Positions 53,216 to 63,900 of a stretch of DNA of 64,000 nt are shown here, in pieces. The notes under the pieces are model-generated. The model had not been told where the DNA came from. It was given only the letters and a program-made list of their open reading frames with translations, and ran no database searches. Position numbers and translations under genes: made by a program. Within the stretch, counting starts at the first letter, position 1. Each line of letters starts with the position of its first letter. This DNA is from Prevotella sp. Its GTDB lineage: Bacteria; Bacteroidota; Bacteroidia; Bacteroidales; Bacteroidaceae. Location of the stretch: contig JAGAPR010000051.1 of assembly GCA_017623155.1 (NCBI GenBank), positions 1-64,000 on the forward strand, in the 5' to 3' direction.

Positions 53216-55518
53216 ACAAAAAGAAACATTTGTTTATTTCGTTGGCAGCCGCTCTGCTGTTGGGAGGAGTTTGCTCGTGTAAGGACGACCTCTCCGAGGA
53301 CGATCACTACAAGTCGCCCGACTGGCTGAAAGGCAATGCCTACGGAGTGTTGCAGGGAGAAGGCAATCACGGCATCTTCCTCAGGGGAGTCGACTTATCC
53401 GACTACGCCCCTCTCGTGAAAGGTAACAGTATTGTTACTGTCATGGCTCCTGACGATAACGCGTTCAAGGCTTTCTTGCAAGAGAAAGGCTATGCGTCTA
53501 TCGACGAGCTTGACAAGGCAGACCATGAGTATCTCAACAAACTCATCGGTTATCATGTGATGTACTACGCTTACGATTGGGCGAAGATGGTGAACTTCCG
53601 TCCCAACGACGGAGACGGCGGTACCGATGAGGACAACGCAGTGGCTGCCGGTTACTTCTACAAGCACCGCACTCACAGCTCCGACCCGGTAGAGGAGGTG
53701 CGAGTGAAGCTGACGCCCAACGCGAGCAGCGACACCCTCATCAACATCTATCACTACGAGCGCTACCTGCCGGTGTTCTCGAACAAGATGTTTGAGACAA
53801 AGGGCATCGACGCCGCTTCAAACTACAACTACTTCTATCCCGGAACGGAGTGGAAGAGCGAGGGCGGAGCAAACGGCGTGTTCAATGTGGCCAACGCCAA
53901 AGTGAAAGACAGCCGTAACGTTGTCACCGACAACGGCTATCTGTATCATGTCGACCACGTGATAGAGCCGCTCAACACAATCTATGACGAGCTGGACAAC
54001 AACCCCGACTATTCGAAATACGTGGAGCTTTACAACAAATACTCCACATACGAGCCGGCATCGGACGAGGTGAACACCTCGCTCGGATACGTTGCATACG
54101 TGCATCGCCACGGTTCGCTGCCGCCAATCGCTTTGGAGTGGCCCGTGCTTGACTGGCAGCAAGCCTCCGTTCTCGAATATGCCGGATACAACGTTTTCGC
54201 CCCGTCAAACGCGGCGATAGACAACTTCTTCCGCACATACTGGACGGCCGACGGCGGATACACATCGCTCGACGACCTCGACCCGCTGATATTGGAGTAC
54301 TTCCTGCTTCAGTCGTTTGCCGAAGATAATTTCATCGTGTTCCCCGACGAGATAAAGAAGGGCGAAGTGCTCACGGCATACGGCACGCCGATAAACATCG
54401 ACCCGGCGACAGTGACAAACAGGAAGATATGTGCCAACGGTATATTATATGGTATGGACAACATGGATGCTCCCGCCATATTCTCATCGGTGGTGGGTCC
54501 GGCATTCAAGGACAAGAAGTTCGTGAACTACCTTTATACACTCAACGGCTCGAAGAGAATACTCTCGCTCTCGTCGAAAAACACAGACTTCGTGACCCTC
54601 ATACCGAACAACACGCAGTTTGAGAACACCGACCCGGCAATACGTCTGTACGAGACGACAAACGGAAAAGTGCTGCAACAGTACAGCAGCGATGCCGGTG
54701 ACTTCGTGGAAATGGGCTCGAGCGCCATGGAAAAAATTGTCGACATGCACACGGCTCAGAACGTCAAGAGCCTGAACATGAGCGGCACACAGGTGGTAGA
54801 GACCAACATGCCTTACAGCTACTGGTTCGTTCGCGACGGCAAGATAACGACAAACGCACTGTTCAACGAGCAGCTCGAGCCCACATACACCGGCTCGCCG
54901 TTCGTAGATCTGCACCCGCTGACAAACGGCGAGGAGGCATGGGACAACGGTAGCTCATACTCTTACGATGCCACAGCGATATTCGAAGCCGCAAGCGGCG
55001 ACGGACTGGGACACCGCCTTGCCGTTTGCAACGACAAGAACTATCCTTATTATATGTTCGCCCAACTGTTGCAGAAAGCAGGACTCGTGGAGGGAACCGA
55101 ACTGTCGCCGAGCGTTGTCATCTATGGTGACCGCTTCTTCACGTTCATACCCACGAACGACGCTATCGCGGCAAATCTCGACAAGATACCCGGCGCAGGC
55201 AAACTGAAAGTGACAGACGGCACGCTTTCCGGCAACCCGTCGACAGCCGAAAAGGCACAGTTGAGAAACTATCTGTGCTCATATTTCGTTACTGCAACAA
55301 TGAACACGTTTACGTCATATCCCTACGTGGGCTCTTCGTGCAAGGGTGAGTTCAATACCACCGGCTCGGACCGCATCAACGTTTCAGACGACGGAACCAA
55401 ACTGACAGTCAACTTCGCGGGCTCGACCACCGTTGCGAATGTCATTCCCGATTACAATTATCTGCCGTTCGCCTTCAATGACGGATGTTTCCATCTTATC
55501 GACGGTATACTGCAATGA
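53212..55518 (+). CDS. Fasciclin-domain outer-membrane lipoprotein
   Basis: A 768-residue lipoprotein. The signal peptide ends LLLGGVCSC, with Cys21 or Cys23 as the lipid anchor. At least two FAS1 domains are visible: the first from about residue 40 (VTVMAPDDNAFKAFLQEKG, YHVMYYA), and further copies with NVFAPSNAAIDNFFRTY (about residue 327) and FTFIPTNDAIAANL near the C-terminus (about 645). FAS1 modules mediate adhesion in other organisms. In Bacteroidetes such proteins accompany SusC/D systems and may help bind the substrate at the surface. It is the first gene of the locus and overlaps the susC-like start by 4 bases. Confidence 0.85.
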   Translation: MNKKKHLFISLAAALLLGGVCSCKDDLSEDDHYKSPDWLKGNAYGVLQGEGNHGIFLRGVDLSDYAPLVKGNSIVTVMAPDDNAFKAFLQEKGYASIDELDKADHEYLNKLIGYHVMYYAYDWAKMVNFRPNDGDGGTDEDNAVAAGYFYKHRTHSSDPVEEVRVKLTPNASSDTLINIYHYERYLPVFSNKMFETKGIDAASNYNYFYPGTEWKSEGGANGVFNVANAKVKDSRNVVTDNGYLYHVDHVIEPLNTIYDELDNNPDYSKYVELYNKYSTYEPASDEVNTSLGYVAYVHRHGSLPPIALEWPVLDWQQASVLEYAGYNVFAPSNAAIDNFFRTYWTADGGYTSLDDLDPLILEYFLLQSFAEDNFIVFPDEIKKGEVLTAYGTPINIDPATVTNRKICANGILYGMDNMDAPAIFSSVVGPAFKDKKFVNYLYTLNGSKRILSLSSKNTDFVTLIPNNTQFENTDPAIRLYETTNGKVLQQYSSDAGDFVEMGSSAMEKIVDMHTAQNVKSLNMSGTQVVETNMPYSYWFVRDGKITTNALFNEQLEPTYTGSPFVDLHPLTNGEEAWDNGSSYSYDATAIFEAASGDGLGHRLAVCNDKNYPYYMFAQLLQKAGLVEGTELSPSVVIYGDRFFTFIPTNDAIAANLDKIPGAGKLKVTDGTLSGNPSTAEKAQLRNYLCSYFVTATMNTFTSYPYVGSSCKGEFNTTGSDRINVSDDGTKLTVNFAGSTTVANVIPDYNYLPFAFNDGCFHLIDGILQ

Positions 55519-58500
55519 TAAAAACGACGATCATGAACAGAATTAAATCAATAAAAATAAACGTGAGATTATCACTTCTGCTGGTTATGCTGATATCATG
55601 CGGCATGACGGCTTACGCGCAGAAGGTGATATCGGGTGTCGTCACAGAGAAAGTGGGCAGCGGCAATGAACCGGTGCTCGGCGCCAACGTTGTGCTCGTG
55701 AACACCCAGAACCGATATATCAAAGGAGCGGTGACCGACTTCAACGGTAACTATACACTCCAAGTGCCGGCAAACGCAGGCAAATTGAAAGTGCGCGTGT
55801 CGTATATCGGTATGAAAACAAAGACAGTGAACTATACCGGACAGACCACACTCAACTTCCAGCTCGAAAGCGAGACAACGGTGAAAGAAATCAAGGTCGT
55901 TTCGCGTCGCTCCGACCGCATGGGTGTGTCGCGTCTCGAACAGACATCGTCAATGCAGACACTGCAAGTGGGCGAGATTGTGGAGCAAAGCCCTATCGGA
56001 ACAATCGAGGAGGCGCTGCAAGGACAAATCTCAGGTCTTGACATCAACCTCGGCGGTGACCCCGGAGCACGCAGCTCAATACGTATCCGCGGTACGAGTA
56101 CGCTCGACGGCGACGCCGAACCGCTTATCGTGGTCGACGGTGTGCCGTACGATGTGGACATCTCCAACGATTTCAGCTTCCAGACAGCCAATGAAGAAGA
56201 CTTCGGAGCCTTGCTGAACATCGCTCCGTCGAACATCGAGAGCATCGACGTGCTCAAAGACGCATCGGCCACAGCCATCTACGGCTCGAAGGGTGCCAAC
56301 GGTGTATTGCTTATCAATACCAAGCGCGGCACATACGGAAAGACACAGTTCTCGTTCTCTACAAAGTTCACCGTAAAGAAAGAGCCTGCATCAATCCCGT
56401 TGCTCAACGGCCGCCAGTACACGGCACTTATGCAGGACGAGCTTTGGAATGCCGCAAACTCGAAAGGTATATCAAACGCCGCTTCGGAAATGGATATGCT
56501 TTTCAATGCCGACGAGATAAACTACAACAAGGATTACAAATACTACGACGAGTATAACTGCGATACCGACTGGCTTGATGCCGTGAAGCAGGATGCCGTT
56601 ATTACGGATAACAACTTCTCGATGAGCGGTGGTGGCGAGAAAGCCACATATCGTTTCAGCCTCGGTTACTACAACGAGCAGGGAACGACAAAGGGAACAG
56701 GTCTCGACCGTCTCTCCACCCAATTCAAGATTACATACAACTTCTCCGACCGTCTGCGCGTGCACACCGACTTCTCGTTCACAAACACAGAGAAAGAGGC
56801 TAACGTGCTCGATAATGCCCGTGCCATGGCACAGACGAAGATGCCTAACCTCAGCCCTTATTGGATTGACGACGCTACGGGACAGGCAACAGGACGCTAC
56901 TTCACACAGGAAGAAGACTTCCAAGGTGCTTTCACGGGTATAAGCGACAAGAAAGGTTCTGCAAACTTCAACCCCGTGGCACTCGTAGACCTCGGTTTCA
57001 ACAAGACCACAATGCGCGAGGAGAAGATGAAGGTGCAGCTCGATTACGAATTCCCGTTCCATCTTCGTTTCCAAGGCTGGGTGTCTTTGAACATGAAGAC
57101 AAACAAGAACAAGCAGTTCCTGCCGCAGGAAGCTACCGGAGTGCTGTGGACAAGCAAGTATGCCAATCAGGCAACCGACGCCACTTCCGACGGATTTACA
57201 CTTCAATCCGAAGCCAAGTTGTTATATAATAATGTATTGGGCAAGAAGCACGGACTCACCGCGACAGCAATCTTCCGTACTTACCAGAGCCAGTCGTTCA
57301 ACAGTTCGAGCGTGACATACGGTAACGCGTCGTCCAATCTGTCCGACCCTGTGGTGGGCAGCGTCGTGAGCTCGTCAGGCTCAGGAAATTCGGAAGCACG
57401 CTCGGTATCGTTCATCGGACAGGCCGTTTACTCATACGACGAGCGTTATGTGCTCAAAGCATCTGTCAACTACGAGGGTAACTCGGCAATGGGTGGCAAG
57501 AACCGCTTCGGTACTTATCCGGCATTCGGTCTTGCATGGAACATCGAGAAAGAACACTTCTGGAGCGACTCGTTCCGTAAATGGTTTACCGAAGGTAAGT
57601 TGCGTTTCGGTCTCGGATGGGCCGGTAAGGCACCGTCGGGCGCAGCCAAGTACTACGGAGCATATACTTCGCTCGGACAGTATATGGACATGCAGGCCAT
57701 ACACGCCATACGCATGCAGCTCGAAAACCTCAAGTGGCAGTCTACCCGCGAGTATGACTTCGGTTTGGACGTGCGCCTGTGGGACAAGCTGAACATCACG
57801 TTCGACTACTACGACAAGAAGACTTCCGACCTGTTGCTCAAAGACACCAAGCTGCCTTCAACGACAGGTTACGACAAGATAGCATGGATCAACTCGGGTG
57901 TGCTCAGCAACAAGGGATTTGAGTTGCGCTTCGACTATCAGGTATTGAAGAAGAAAGACTGGTTCGTGAGCGTTAACGCCAATGTCAGCCGCAACGTGAA
58001 CAAGGTGGAGGAGCTTCCCTCTACATATAAATATGAGAACTACACGTTCGGAAACGGAAACTATGCGCTCCGCATTCTCGAGAACGCTCCTGTCGGTTCG
58101 TTCTACGGATACCGCTACAAGGGTGTATACCAGAATACCGAAGATACATACGCACGCGACAAGAGCGGAGAGGTGATGCGCGACTATAACGGCCGTCCAA
58201 TCGTCATGCGCAACGGTTCGGTGCAGGCTTTCCCGGGAGACGCGAAGTATGAGGATATCAACCATGACGGCGTTATCAACGAAAACGATATCGTGTATCT
58301 CGGCAATGCCAACCCGAAACTTATCGGTGGTGGCGGATTCCAAGTGAAGTGGAAAGACCTTACGCTTACCACATTCTTCTATGGCCGCTTCGGACAGAAG
58401 ATAATCAACAAGGCACGTATGAACCTTGAAAGCATGTACGGCACAGGAAACCAGAGTACAGCCGTGCTGAGCCGCTGGCGTGCCGAGGGCGACCAGACGG

Positions 58501-58811
58501 ATATTCCGCGCGCTCTTTATGGCATGGGTTACAACTATCTCGGCTCCGACCGATTTGTCGAGGATGCCACTTTCGTGCGTCTGAAGACTTTGTCGCTCAG
58601 CTGGAACGTGCCCAAGAAACTGCTTAAGAAACTTAATTGGGGCATATCGCGCGCCAACATATTCGTGACAGGATATGACCTCTTCACATGGACAGGTTAT
58701 AAGGGACAGGATCCCGAGGTGAGTCTGCCTTCGGCAACGAAACTTGTGGAAGACAACGCCACGACACCTGTTTCCAAGCGTTTCGCATTTGGTCTAACCG
58801 TTAATTTCTAA
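55515..58811 (+). CDS. SusC/RagA family TonB-linked outer-membrane transporter
   Basis: About 1098 residues. The signal peptide ends TAYAQ, then a carboxypeptidase-regulatory-like domain (VISGVVTEK...VLGANVVL...GAVTDFNGNY) and a plug domain (QTSSMQTLQVGEIVEQSPIGTIEEALQGQISG; IRIRGTSTL; PLIVVDGVPYD; IESIDVLKDASATAIYGSKGANGVLLI). The rest is a 22-strand beta-barrel. It takes up large ligands with the SusD-like lid encoded next. I use the ATG at 55515, which overlaps the fasciclin stop (ATGA); 55533 is possible. The SusD gene follows immediately after the stop. Confidence 0.92.
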   Translation: MIKTTIMNRIKSIKINVRLSLLLVMLISCGMTAYAQKVISGVVTEKVGSGNEPVLGANVVLVNTQNRYIKGAVTDFNGNYTLQVPANAGKLKVRVSYIGMKTKTVNYTGQTTLNFQLESETTVKEIKVVSRRSDRMGVSRLEQTSSMQTLQVGEIVEQSPIGTIEEALQGQISGLDINLGGDPGARSSIRIRGTSTLDGDAEPLIVVDGVPYDVDISNDFSFQTANEEDFGALLNIAPSNIESIDVLKDASATAIYGSKGANGVLLINTKRGTYGKTQFSFSTKFTVKKEPASIPLLNGRQYTALMQDELWNAANSKGISNAASEMDMLFNADEINYNKDYKYYDEYNCDTDWLDAVKQDAVITDNNFSMSGGGEKATYRFSLGYYNEQGTTKGTGLDRLSTQFKITYNFSDRLRVHTDFSFTNTEKEANVLDNARAMAQTKMPNLSPYWIDDATGQATGRYFTQEEDFQGAFTGISDKKGSANFNPVALVDLGFNKTTMREEKMKVQLDYEFPFHLRFQGWVSLNMKTNKNKQFLPQEATGVLWTSKYANQATDATSDGFTLQSEAKLLYNNVLGKKHGLTATAIFRTYQSQSFNSSSVTYGNASSNLSDPVVGSVVSSSGSGNSEARSVSFIGQAVYSYDERYVLKASVNYEGNSAMGGKNRFGTYPAFGLAWNIEKEHFWSDSFRKWFTEGKLRFGLGWAGKAPSGAAKYYGAYTSLGQYMDMQAIHAIRMQLENLKWQSTREYDFGLDVRLWDKLNITFDYYDKKTSDLLLKDTKLPSTTGYDKIAWINSGVLSNKGFELRFDYQVLKKKDWFVSVNANVSRNVNKVEELPSTYKYENYTFGNGNYALRILENAPVGSFYGYRYKGVYQNTEDTYARDKSGEVMRDYNGRPIVMRNGSVQAFPGDAKYEDINHDGVINENDIVYLGNANPKLIGGGGFQVKWKDLTLTTFFYGRFGQKIINKARMNLESMYGTGNQSTAVLSRWRAEGDQTDIPRALYGMGYNYLGSDRFVEDATFVRLKTLSLSWNVPKKLLKKLNWGISRANIFVTGYDLFTWTGYKGQDPEVSLPSATKLVEDNATTPVSKRFAFGLTVNF

Positions 58812-60389
58812 ATGAAAATGAAGAATAAGATAAATATATTGGTAGGTTTGCTCTGTATGATGCTCACAACATCGTGCAACGACTGGCTTGACCTTAAACC
58901 GAACAACGAGCAGGTCACCGATGATTACTGGAAATCGAAAGAGGACGTGGAATCGGTGGTGACATCGGGATATTATTACATGCGTGAGTGTGTGCCCTAT
59001 TACATCAAATGGGGTGAATTGCGCGGAGGAGCGTTCTACTCAATGAACAGCGACGATGTGAAATTGCAGGACTTCAACCTCACTCCGAGTTATAAGTTGT
59101 GCGAATACGCAAACTTCTATAAAGTGATAGACAACGCGAACTCAGTGCTGCACTATGCTCCGGCAGTGAGGAGCATAGACAACACTTACTATGAGTCTGT
59201 GATGAACTCGCATCTCTGCGAGGCTTATTTCCAGCGCGCTTACTCATATCTGATATTGTTGAAGAACTATCAGAGCGTGCCGCTGATAACAGAACCTTAT
59301 GTTGACGACTCACAGTCGTTCGATGTAAAGAAGTCTACCGAAGAGGAAATCGTGGGCCGTATAAAGAAAGACGTTGAGACAGCACTCGCCACCGGAGCCG
59401 CAAAAGGCTCGTATGAGGAGACATGGCAGACAAAAGGCCGTGTCACGAAGTGGGCACTTTACGCTCTTATGGCCGATGTGTGCCTGTGGAATGAAGATTA
59501 TGAAGAGTGCGTGAAGTATTGCGACATGATACTTAATGCCACGGATGCGTTCCGTCCGGTGTTTGTGTCAAATACCAACGATTGGTACACTCTGTTCTTT
59601 CCGGGAAACTCAAACGAGAGCATCTTTGAGCTGAACTGGGACTATAACATCGAGCTTAAAAACAATAACTTCGCCTCGTTGTGGTCGCAGTCGGCATCAT
59701 CGCGCCTGCGCTTCTCCCGTGAAGCTATCGAGAAGATGCGCGCCGAGACGGAAGAACTCGAAAAGGCCGGAATGCTGCTTGACGGACGTGCGGGACGTAT
59801 GTATCTCGCAACGTATGTTACCGATAACGGAGCACCGTATCAGACGGCAAACAACTTCTATTTCTGGAAGTATAACGGAAACGAAGTTGTGGATATTACC
59901 GGTGGTGTGCGTACTCATCAGGATGCCAACTTCATAATCTATCGTGTGGCTGAAATCATGATGATGAAAGCACAGGCCGAGATTATGTTGGGTCACAATC
60001 GTGAGGCTCTCACTCAAATCAACCGTATACGCAACCGTGCAGGATTGGCAAACTTTAAGGGTATAGACCTTGACGACCCTCTCATGGAAGAGGAGATAAA
60101 CAATCTTAGCAAGCTGGAATTGCTCGAAGAGGTGCTCGACCAGAAAGAACTCGAATTCATGGGAGAAGGCAAGCGCTGGTATGACTTGCTCTGGTTCGGA
60201 AGAATAGATAAAAACGCGTATGTCGATCTATTTGTCGATGAGGTGCTCAAAGGCAACCAGACAACCAACTTGTCGTGGATACGTTCGGTACTTGTGGACA
60301 AGAACGCGTGGTATATGCCTATACCGCAATCGGACATGGATCGCAACAGATTGCTCGAACAGAACCCCTATTATGAAATAGCAAACTAA
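58812..60389 (+). CDS. SusD/RagB family lipoprotein
   Basis: A 525-residue surface lipoprotein that caps the SusC pore and binds the ligand. The lipobox TTSCNDW places the anchor at Cys22. N-terminal LDLKPNNEQVTDDYWKSKEDVE and the TPR-like helices (HLCEAYFQRAYSYLILLKNY; ALYALMADVCLWNEDYEECVKYCD) are SusD hallmarks, as is the C-terminal GEGKRWYDLLWFGR. It starts at the base after the SusC-like stop. Ligand unknown. Confidence 0.93.
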   Translation: MKMKNKINILVGLLCMMLTTSCNDWLDLKPNNEQVTDDYWKSKEDVESVVTSGYYYMRECVPYYIKWGELRGGAFYSMNSDDVKLQDFNLTPSYKLCEYANFYKVIDNANSVLHYAPAVRSIDNTYYESVMNSHLCEAYFQRAYSYLILLKNYQSVPLITEPYVDDSQSFDVKKSTEEEIVGRIKKDVETALATGAAKGSYEETWQTKGRVTKWALYALMADVCLWNEDYEECVKYCDMILNATDAFRPVFVSNTNDWYTLFFPGNSNESIFELNWDYNIELKNNNFASLWSQSASSRLRFSREAIEKMRAETEELEKAGMLLDGRAGRMYLATYVTDNGAPYQTANNFYFWKYNGNEVVDITGGVRTHQDANFIIYRVAEIMMMKAQAEIMLGHNREALTQINRIRNRAGLANFKGIDLDDPLMEEEINNLSKLELLEEVLDQKELEFMGEGKRWYDLLWFGRIDKNAYVDLFVDEVLKGNQTTNLSWIRSVLVDKNAWYMPIPQSDMDRNRLLEQNPYYEIAN

Positions 60390-60401
60390 GGAGGGAATGA
60401 C

Positions 60402-62123
60402 ATGAAAATATTGAAAGTATTTAATAGAATAGCGGCCGGCGCAATCATCGCACTTACAATGTCGGCCTGCGACTCGGATGTGTTTAACATAAATGCCGAT
60501 CCTTTCAAGGACCAGACATACATAAACATCCTCAATTCACCGATTTCGGTGTATCTCGAAAGCGAGCCCGACTTCACGGAATACGTGAAAGCACTCAAAT
60601 ATTCGGATACATACAATGCGTTGAACCAGTCGACGACGGGTGTCAGCTTCACGGCATTCGCTCCCACGAACGAGGCCATGGCTGAGTTTTACAGCCGCAG
60701 AGGAGTTGAAAATCTTGAAGGATTGTCGAAGGACTACGTGCGCGCATTCGTGCTTTATCACACTTTGCCCGACTCTATACAGGCAGAGACTTTCGTGACA
60801 AAGACTTCTGTGACTAACCTTTCATCGGATAATATCAGCATAACCATCGACCCGGACAACGCGGGACAGGCTACGCTTAACGATGAGGGACAGGTAATCC
60901 AGATGGGTATCAGCGCTTACAACGGTAAGATTTACGTGCTGTCAAAGGCTATGACACCACTTGTGGAGACTGTATATGAGCGTGTACTGCTCACCGGAAA
61001 TTCAAGCATCATGGCTGCTGCCATGCGGGAGACCGGATGGGACAAGGAGCTGTCGGTGCTTGCAGATACGGTGATTGTTGACGGAAAGAAGATTATCAAT
61101 AAGCGTTATTATACTGTATTCAACGTATCCGACGCCGTATTCGGCGAGGCCGGTATCGGTAGTCTGGATGAGTTGAAAAACAAATTGCAGGCAAATGACG
61201 ACAGAGGATTGGCTGTCGACTCTCTCTTGCGCGAGTATGTGTCTTATCATGTAATGACAAACATGTACACAACGGCAAACCTCGGTGAGGTGAGCACCAC
61301 CGATACACGTATATGGAACTCGGCGGCAAAGAACCAAGTGTTTACCGTAAAGACGGATACGCTTACTACTGTCGAGGCTGATAAGTATGTGATAAACGGC
61401 GAGGGAGTGAGTGCCAAGTTTATTCCCGAAGCATCAAATGTATTGGCCAAGAACGGCTACATGCACCAACTGACATCGTGGCTCCCTGTATGGGAACCGC
61501 AACAGACAGTTGTCGTATGGGATTTGGGCGACTATACCGAGATAAAGAATATTGTTGCCCCCGAGGATTATCAGCCGAAAGAGCCGACAGCATCGGAGAG
61601 CAGAACGCGCGTGTCAACCGCCAAATGCTTCACTTACGAAGTGGGAGAGTCCGGCTCGAAAAACAACTCATTCTCCGATATCGACTACGTGACGAGCAAA
61701 TCCTATAAGGTAAGCGGCAACACCGTGACGGCAAACAACAACGACAAGATGGTGTTCAACGTAGGTTATATGGGATTTGTACAGATGCCGACACCTACTT
61801 TGGTGAAAGGAAAATATAAGGTGGAGCTTACTCTTATATATACCGCTACACAAAACTTTATGCGCCAGCAGACAAAAGGAAACGGAGGACTTCTGCGCAT
61901 GTCGTTTGATGATACGGAAGAAAGCACGATATTTACCGCGCCTTACACAAAAGTACCAAGCGCTCTACCCGGTATTTACACGTCTACTTTATATGATGAG
62001 ATAGAGTTTACGGAGACAGCGTCTCATAACTTCAAGTTTGTCGTATTGGATCCGGCCGCAAGTTCGGAGTCTGGCTTCAGCTTGCAGTTCGACTGTATCA
62101 CATTCACGCCGATTGATGAATAA
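60402..62123 (+). CDS. Fasciclin-domain lipoprotein
   Basis: A 573-residue lipoprotein (anchor Cys23 in TMSACDSD). A FAS1 domain covers about residues 50-195 (FTAFAPTNEAMAEFYSRRG; VRAFVLYHTLPDS; YVLSKAMTP). A second, more diverged FAS1-like region follows to about 360 (LREYVSYHVMTNMYT...NGYMHQLTSWLPV). The C-terminal part (about 420-573) is beta-rich and may be a carbohydrate-binding-like module (YKVSGNTVTANNNDKMVFNVGYMGFVQ). It lies 12 bases after the SusD gene in the same operon. Confidence 0.82.
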   Translation: MKILKVFNRIAAGAIIALTMSACDSDVFNINADPFKDQTYINILNSPISVYLESEPDFTEYVKALKYSDTYNALNQSTTGVSFTAFAPTNEAMAEFYSRRGVENLEGLSKDYVRAFVLYHTLPDSIQAETFVTKTSVTNLSSDNISITIDPDNAGQATLNDEGQVIQMGISAYNGKIYVLSKAMTPLVETVYERVLLTGNSSIMAAAMRETGWDKELSVLADTVIVDGKKIINKRYYTVFNVSDAVFGEAGIGSLDELKNKLQANDDRGLAVDSLLREYVSYHVMTNMYTTANLGEVSTTDTRIWNSAAKNQVFTVKTDTLTTVEADKYVINGEGVSAKFIPEASNVLAKNGYMHQLTSWLPVWEPQQTVVVWDLGDYTEIKNIVAPEDYQPKEPTASESRTRVSTAKCFTYEVGESGSKNNSFSDIDYVTSKSYKVSGNTVTANNNDKMVFNVGYMGFVQMPTPTLVKGKYKVELTLIYTATQNFMRQQTKGNGGLLRMSFDDTEESTIFTAPYTKVPSALPGIYTSTLYDEIEFTETASHNFKFVVLDPAASSESGFSLQFDCITFTPIDE

Positions 62124-62148
62124 TGAACAATAAATAATGTAAGCAGTT

Positions 62149-63885
62149 ATGAAAAGAATAGATATAAATATCTCACGTTGGGCTTCCCGGTTTTCATGCG
62201 TGGCAATGATGGCTTTCGCCTTTGCCGCATGTTCCGATTTGGAAGACAACGATCATTATGGAAACGGCTCTACGATAATCAAAAACAATGAATTGAAAAT
62301 CGTGAATATGAGTAGCTCCGCCTATATGAGCAGCCGTGAGGATTTGTCCGCAATGAACGAACTGTTCAAGGAGAACGGCATATATAGTGAGTTGAGCAAG
62401 AAAGGGCAGTTGAGCACCATGCTTGTGGTTACAGACGAGAACTACAGGCAGCCGGAAGGAGACGCAGAGAATGTGGCTTTCGTAACGAAGTCACATGTGA
62501 GCGATGTGTCGGTGTCTCCCGCCAACTTGCACAACGGCGACCGTCTGATGATGTGGCATGGCAAATATGTCAATGTCAACATGGACGAGGAAGGCGAGCA
62601 GGGAGCCATTGTTGACCACATAAAGTTCAACAATGCTTCCGTGAAAGAGGTTATCCAGACAAGCAACGGATACATTTATGTCATAGACGACATGATAACT
62701 ACTCCCACCTCTTTGTCTGATTTCATCAATTCGCTCGACGACAATTATTCTATATTCAAGGATTTGGTGCTGAGCAGCGGAGGCAAGGAATTCGACCGTG
62801 TGAACAGTAAGCCGATAGGAGTGAACAGCGAGGGTAATACCGTTTACGACACTGTCTGGATTTATACCAACGCACATTTCGACGAGCAGGGCTTCGACAT
62901 GAATTCGGAGTCTCTTACCGCCACAATGCTTCTTTTCTCCAACGATGTCATAAACACGGCAATGGAGGATGCACACGCCCGTTTGACTATGTGGAATATG
63001 GAGCGTCCTGACTCGGTCCTTCTCAATTGGATACGTGACGTTGCATTCTATAACAAACGATATACTGCCGATGAATTGCAAAACACCGAGACAGAGGATA
63101 TAAAGAGCATATTCAGCAAGCAGTGGCGTACGAACGTTAATCAGATAGACAAGGAAAATCCGATAGACTTGTCTAACGGTATCGTTTACAACGTGAAGAA
63201 GATACATATACCGAATAACGTGCTCATGTATCGTTTGAAAGACTGGTTCTACTATTACGAGAACTGTACCGACGAGCAGAAATCGGAATACTTCAAGATG
63301 ACCAACATGTTATTCAACAAGTGTAACACCGATGTGGCCGCATGGACACCGTTGGCCGGTGTATGGCCGTTGCATGAAGACCGCGTTCTTCTCGTTAAAC
63401 CCGGTGATGAGGGAACACAGAACAGTTTGCGTCTCGACTTCACACCTATCAGGTTAAAGAACAACGAGAATGGCGGAAAGTATGTCGAGCCTTATCTCAT
63501 CCCGCCGGGAGCATATCGCCTTGCGATGGGATTCAAGCAAAATCAGAATATGACAATAAAGGTCTCCGTATTGGTAAACGGTCAGGTGGTGTCGGTGTCA
63601 GATCAGGTACGATTGACAGACGCGACAACATATCATTACGACCGCGGTACATCATTGCCTGACAGATATCCGGAAGGTTATGACCCTTCGGTATTGTCAG
63701 ATAAAAAAGCCGGTAACTATGATACAGACGGTGGTCCGATAATAGACGAGGTTGTCATTCCCGATGTTAATGGCGATGGCTCGGCATCACAGATTGTCAT
63801 TCGTATTGAGGCAGATAACTGGAATGAGCAAACCGGTATGACCTTGTGTCACTGGTGTCTGCGTCCGACTGTAAACAACTACTAA
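62149..63885 (+). CDS. Putative fasciclin-related PUL lipoprotein
   Basis: A 578-residue lipoprotein (anchor Cys28 in FAACSD). The N-terminal half (STMLVVTDENYRQP; GDRLMMWHGKYVNV; NGYIYVIDDMIT) keeps the spacing of a FAS1 fold, but the family signature is weak. The C-terminal half ends with a beta-sandwich-like region (KYVEPYLIPPGAYRLAMGFKQNQNMTIKVSVLVNGQVV). It probably acts with the other lipoproteins of the locus in surface binding. Function is not established. The gap to the next gene is 15 bases. Confidence 0.7.
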   Translation: MKRIDINISRWASRFSCVAMMAFAFAACSDLEDNDHYGNGSTIIKNNELKIVNMSSSAYMSSREDLSAMNELFKENGIYSELSKKGQLSTMLVVTDENYRQPEGDAENVAFVTKSHVSDVSVSPANLHNGDRLMMWHGKYVNVNMDEEGEQGAIVDHIKFNNASVKEVIQTSNGYIYVIDDMITTPTSLSDFINSLDDNYSIFKDLVLSSGGKEFDRVNSKPIGVNSEGNTVYDTVWIYTNAHFDEQGFDMNSESLTATMLLFSNDVINTAMEDAHARLTMWNMERPDSVLLNWIRDVAFYNKRYTADELQNTETEDIKSIFSKQWRTNVNQIDKENPIDLSNGIVYNVKKIHIPNNVLMYRLKDWFYYYENCTDEQKSEYFKMTNMLFNKCNTDVAAWTPLAGVWPLHEDRVLLVKPGDEGTQNSLRLDFTPIRLKNNENGGKYVEPYLIPPGAYRLAMGFKQNQNMTIKVSVLVNGQVVSVSDQVRLTDATTYHYDRGTSLPDRYPEGYDPSVLSDKKAGNYDTDGGPIIDEVVIPDVNGDGSASQIVIRIEADNWNEQTGMTLCHWCLRPTVNNY

Positions 63886-63900
63886 GAAAAAATTAACGAT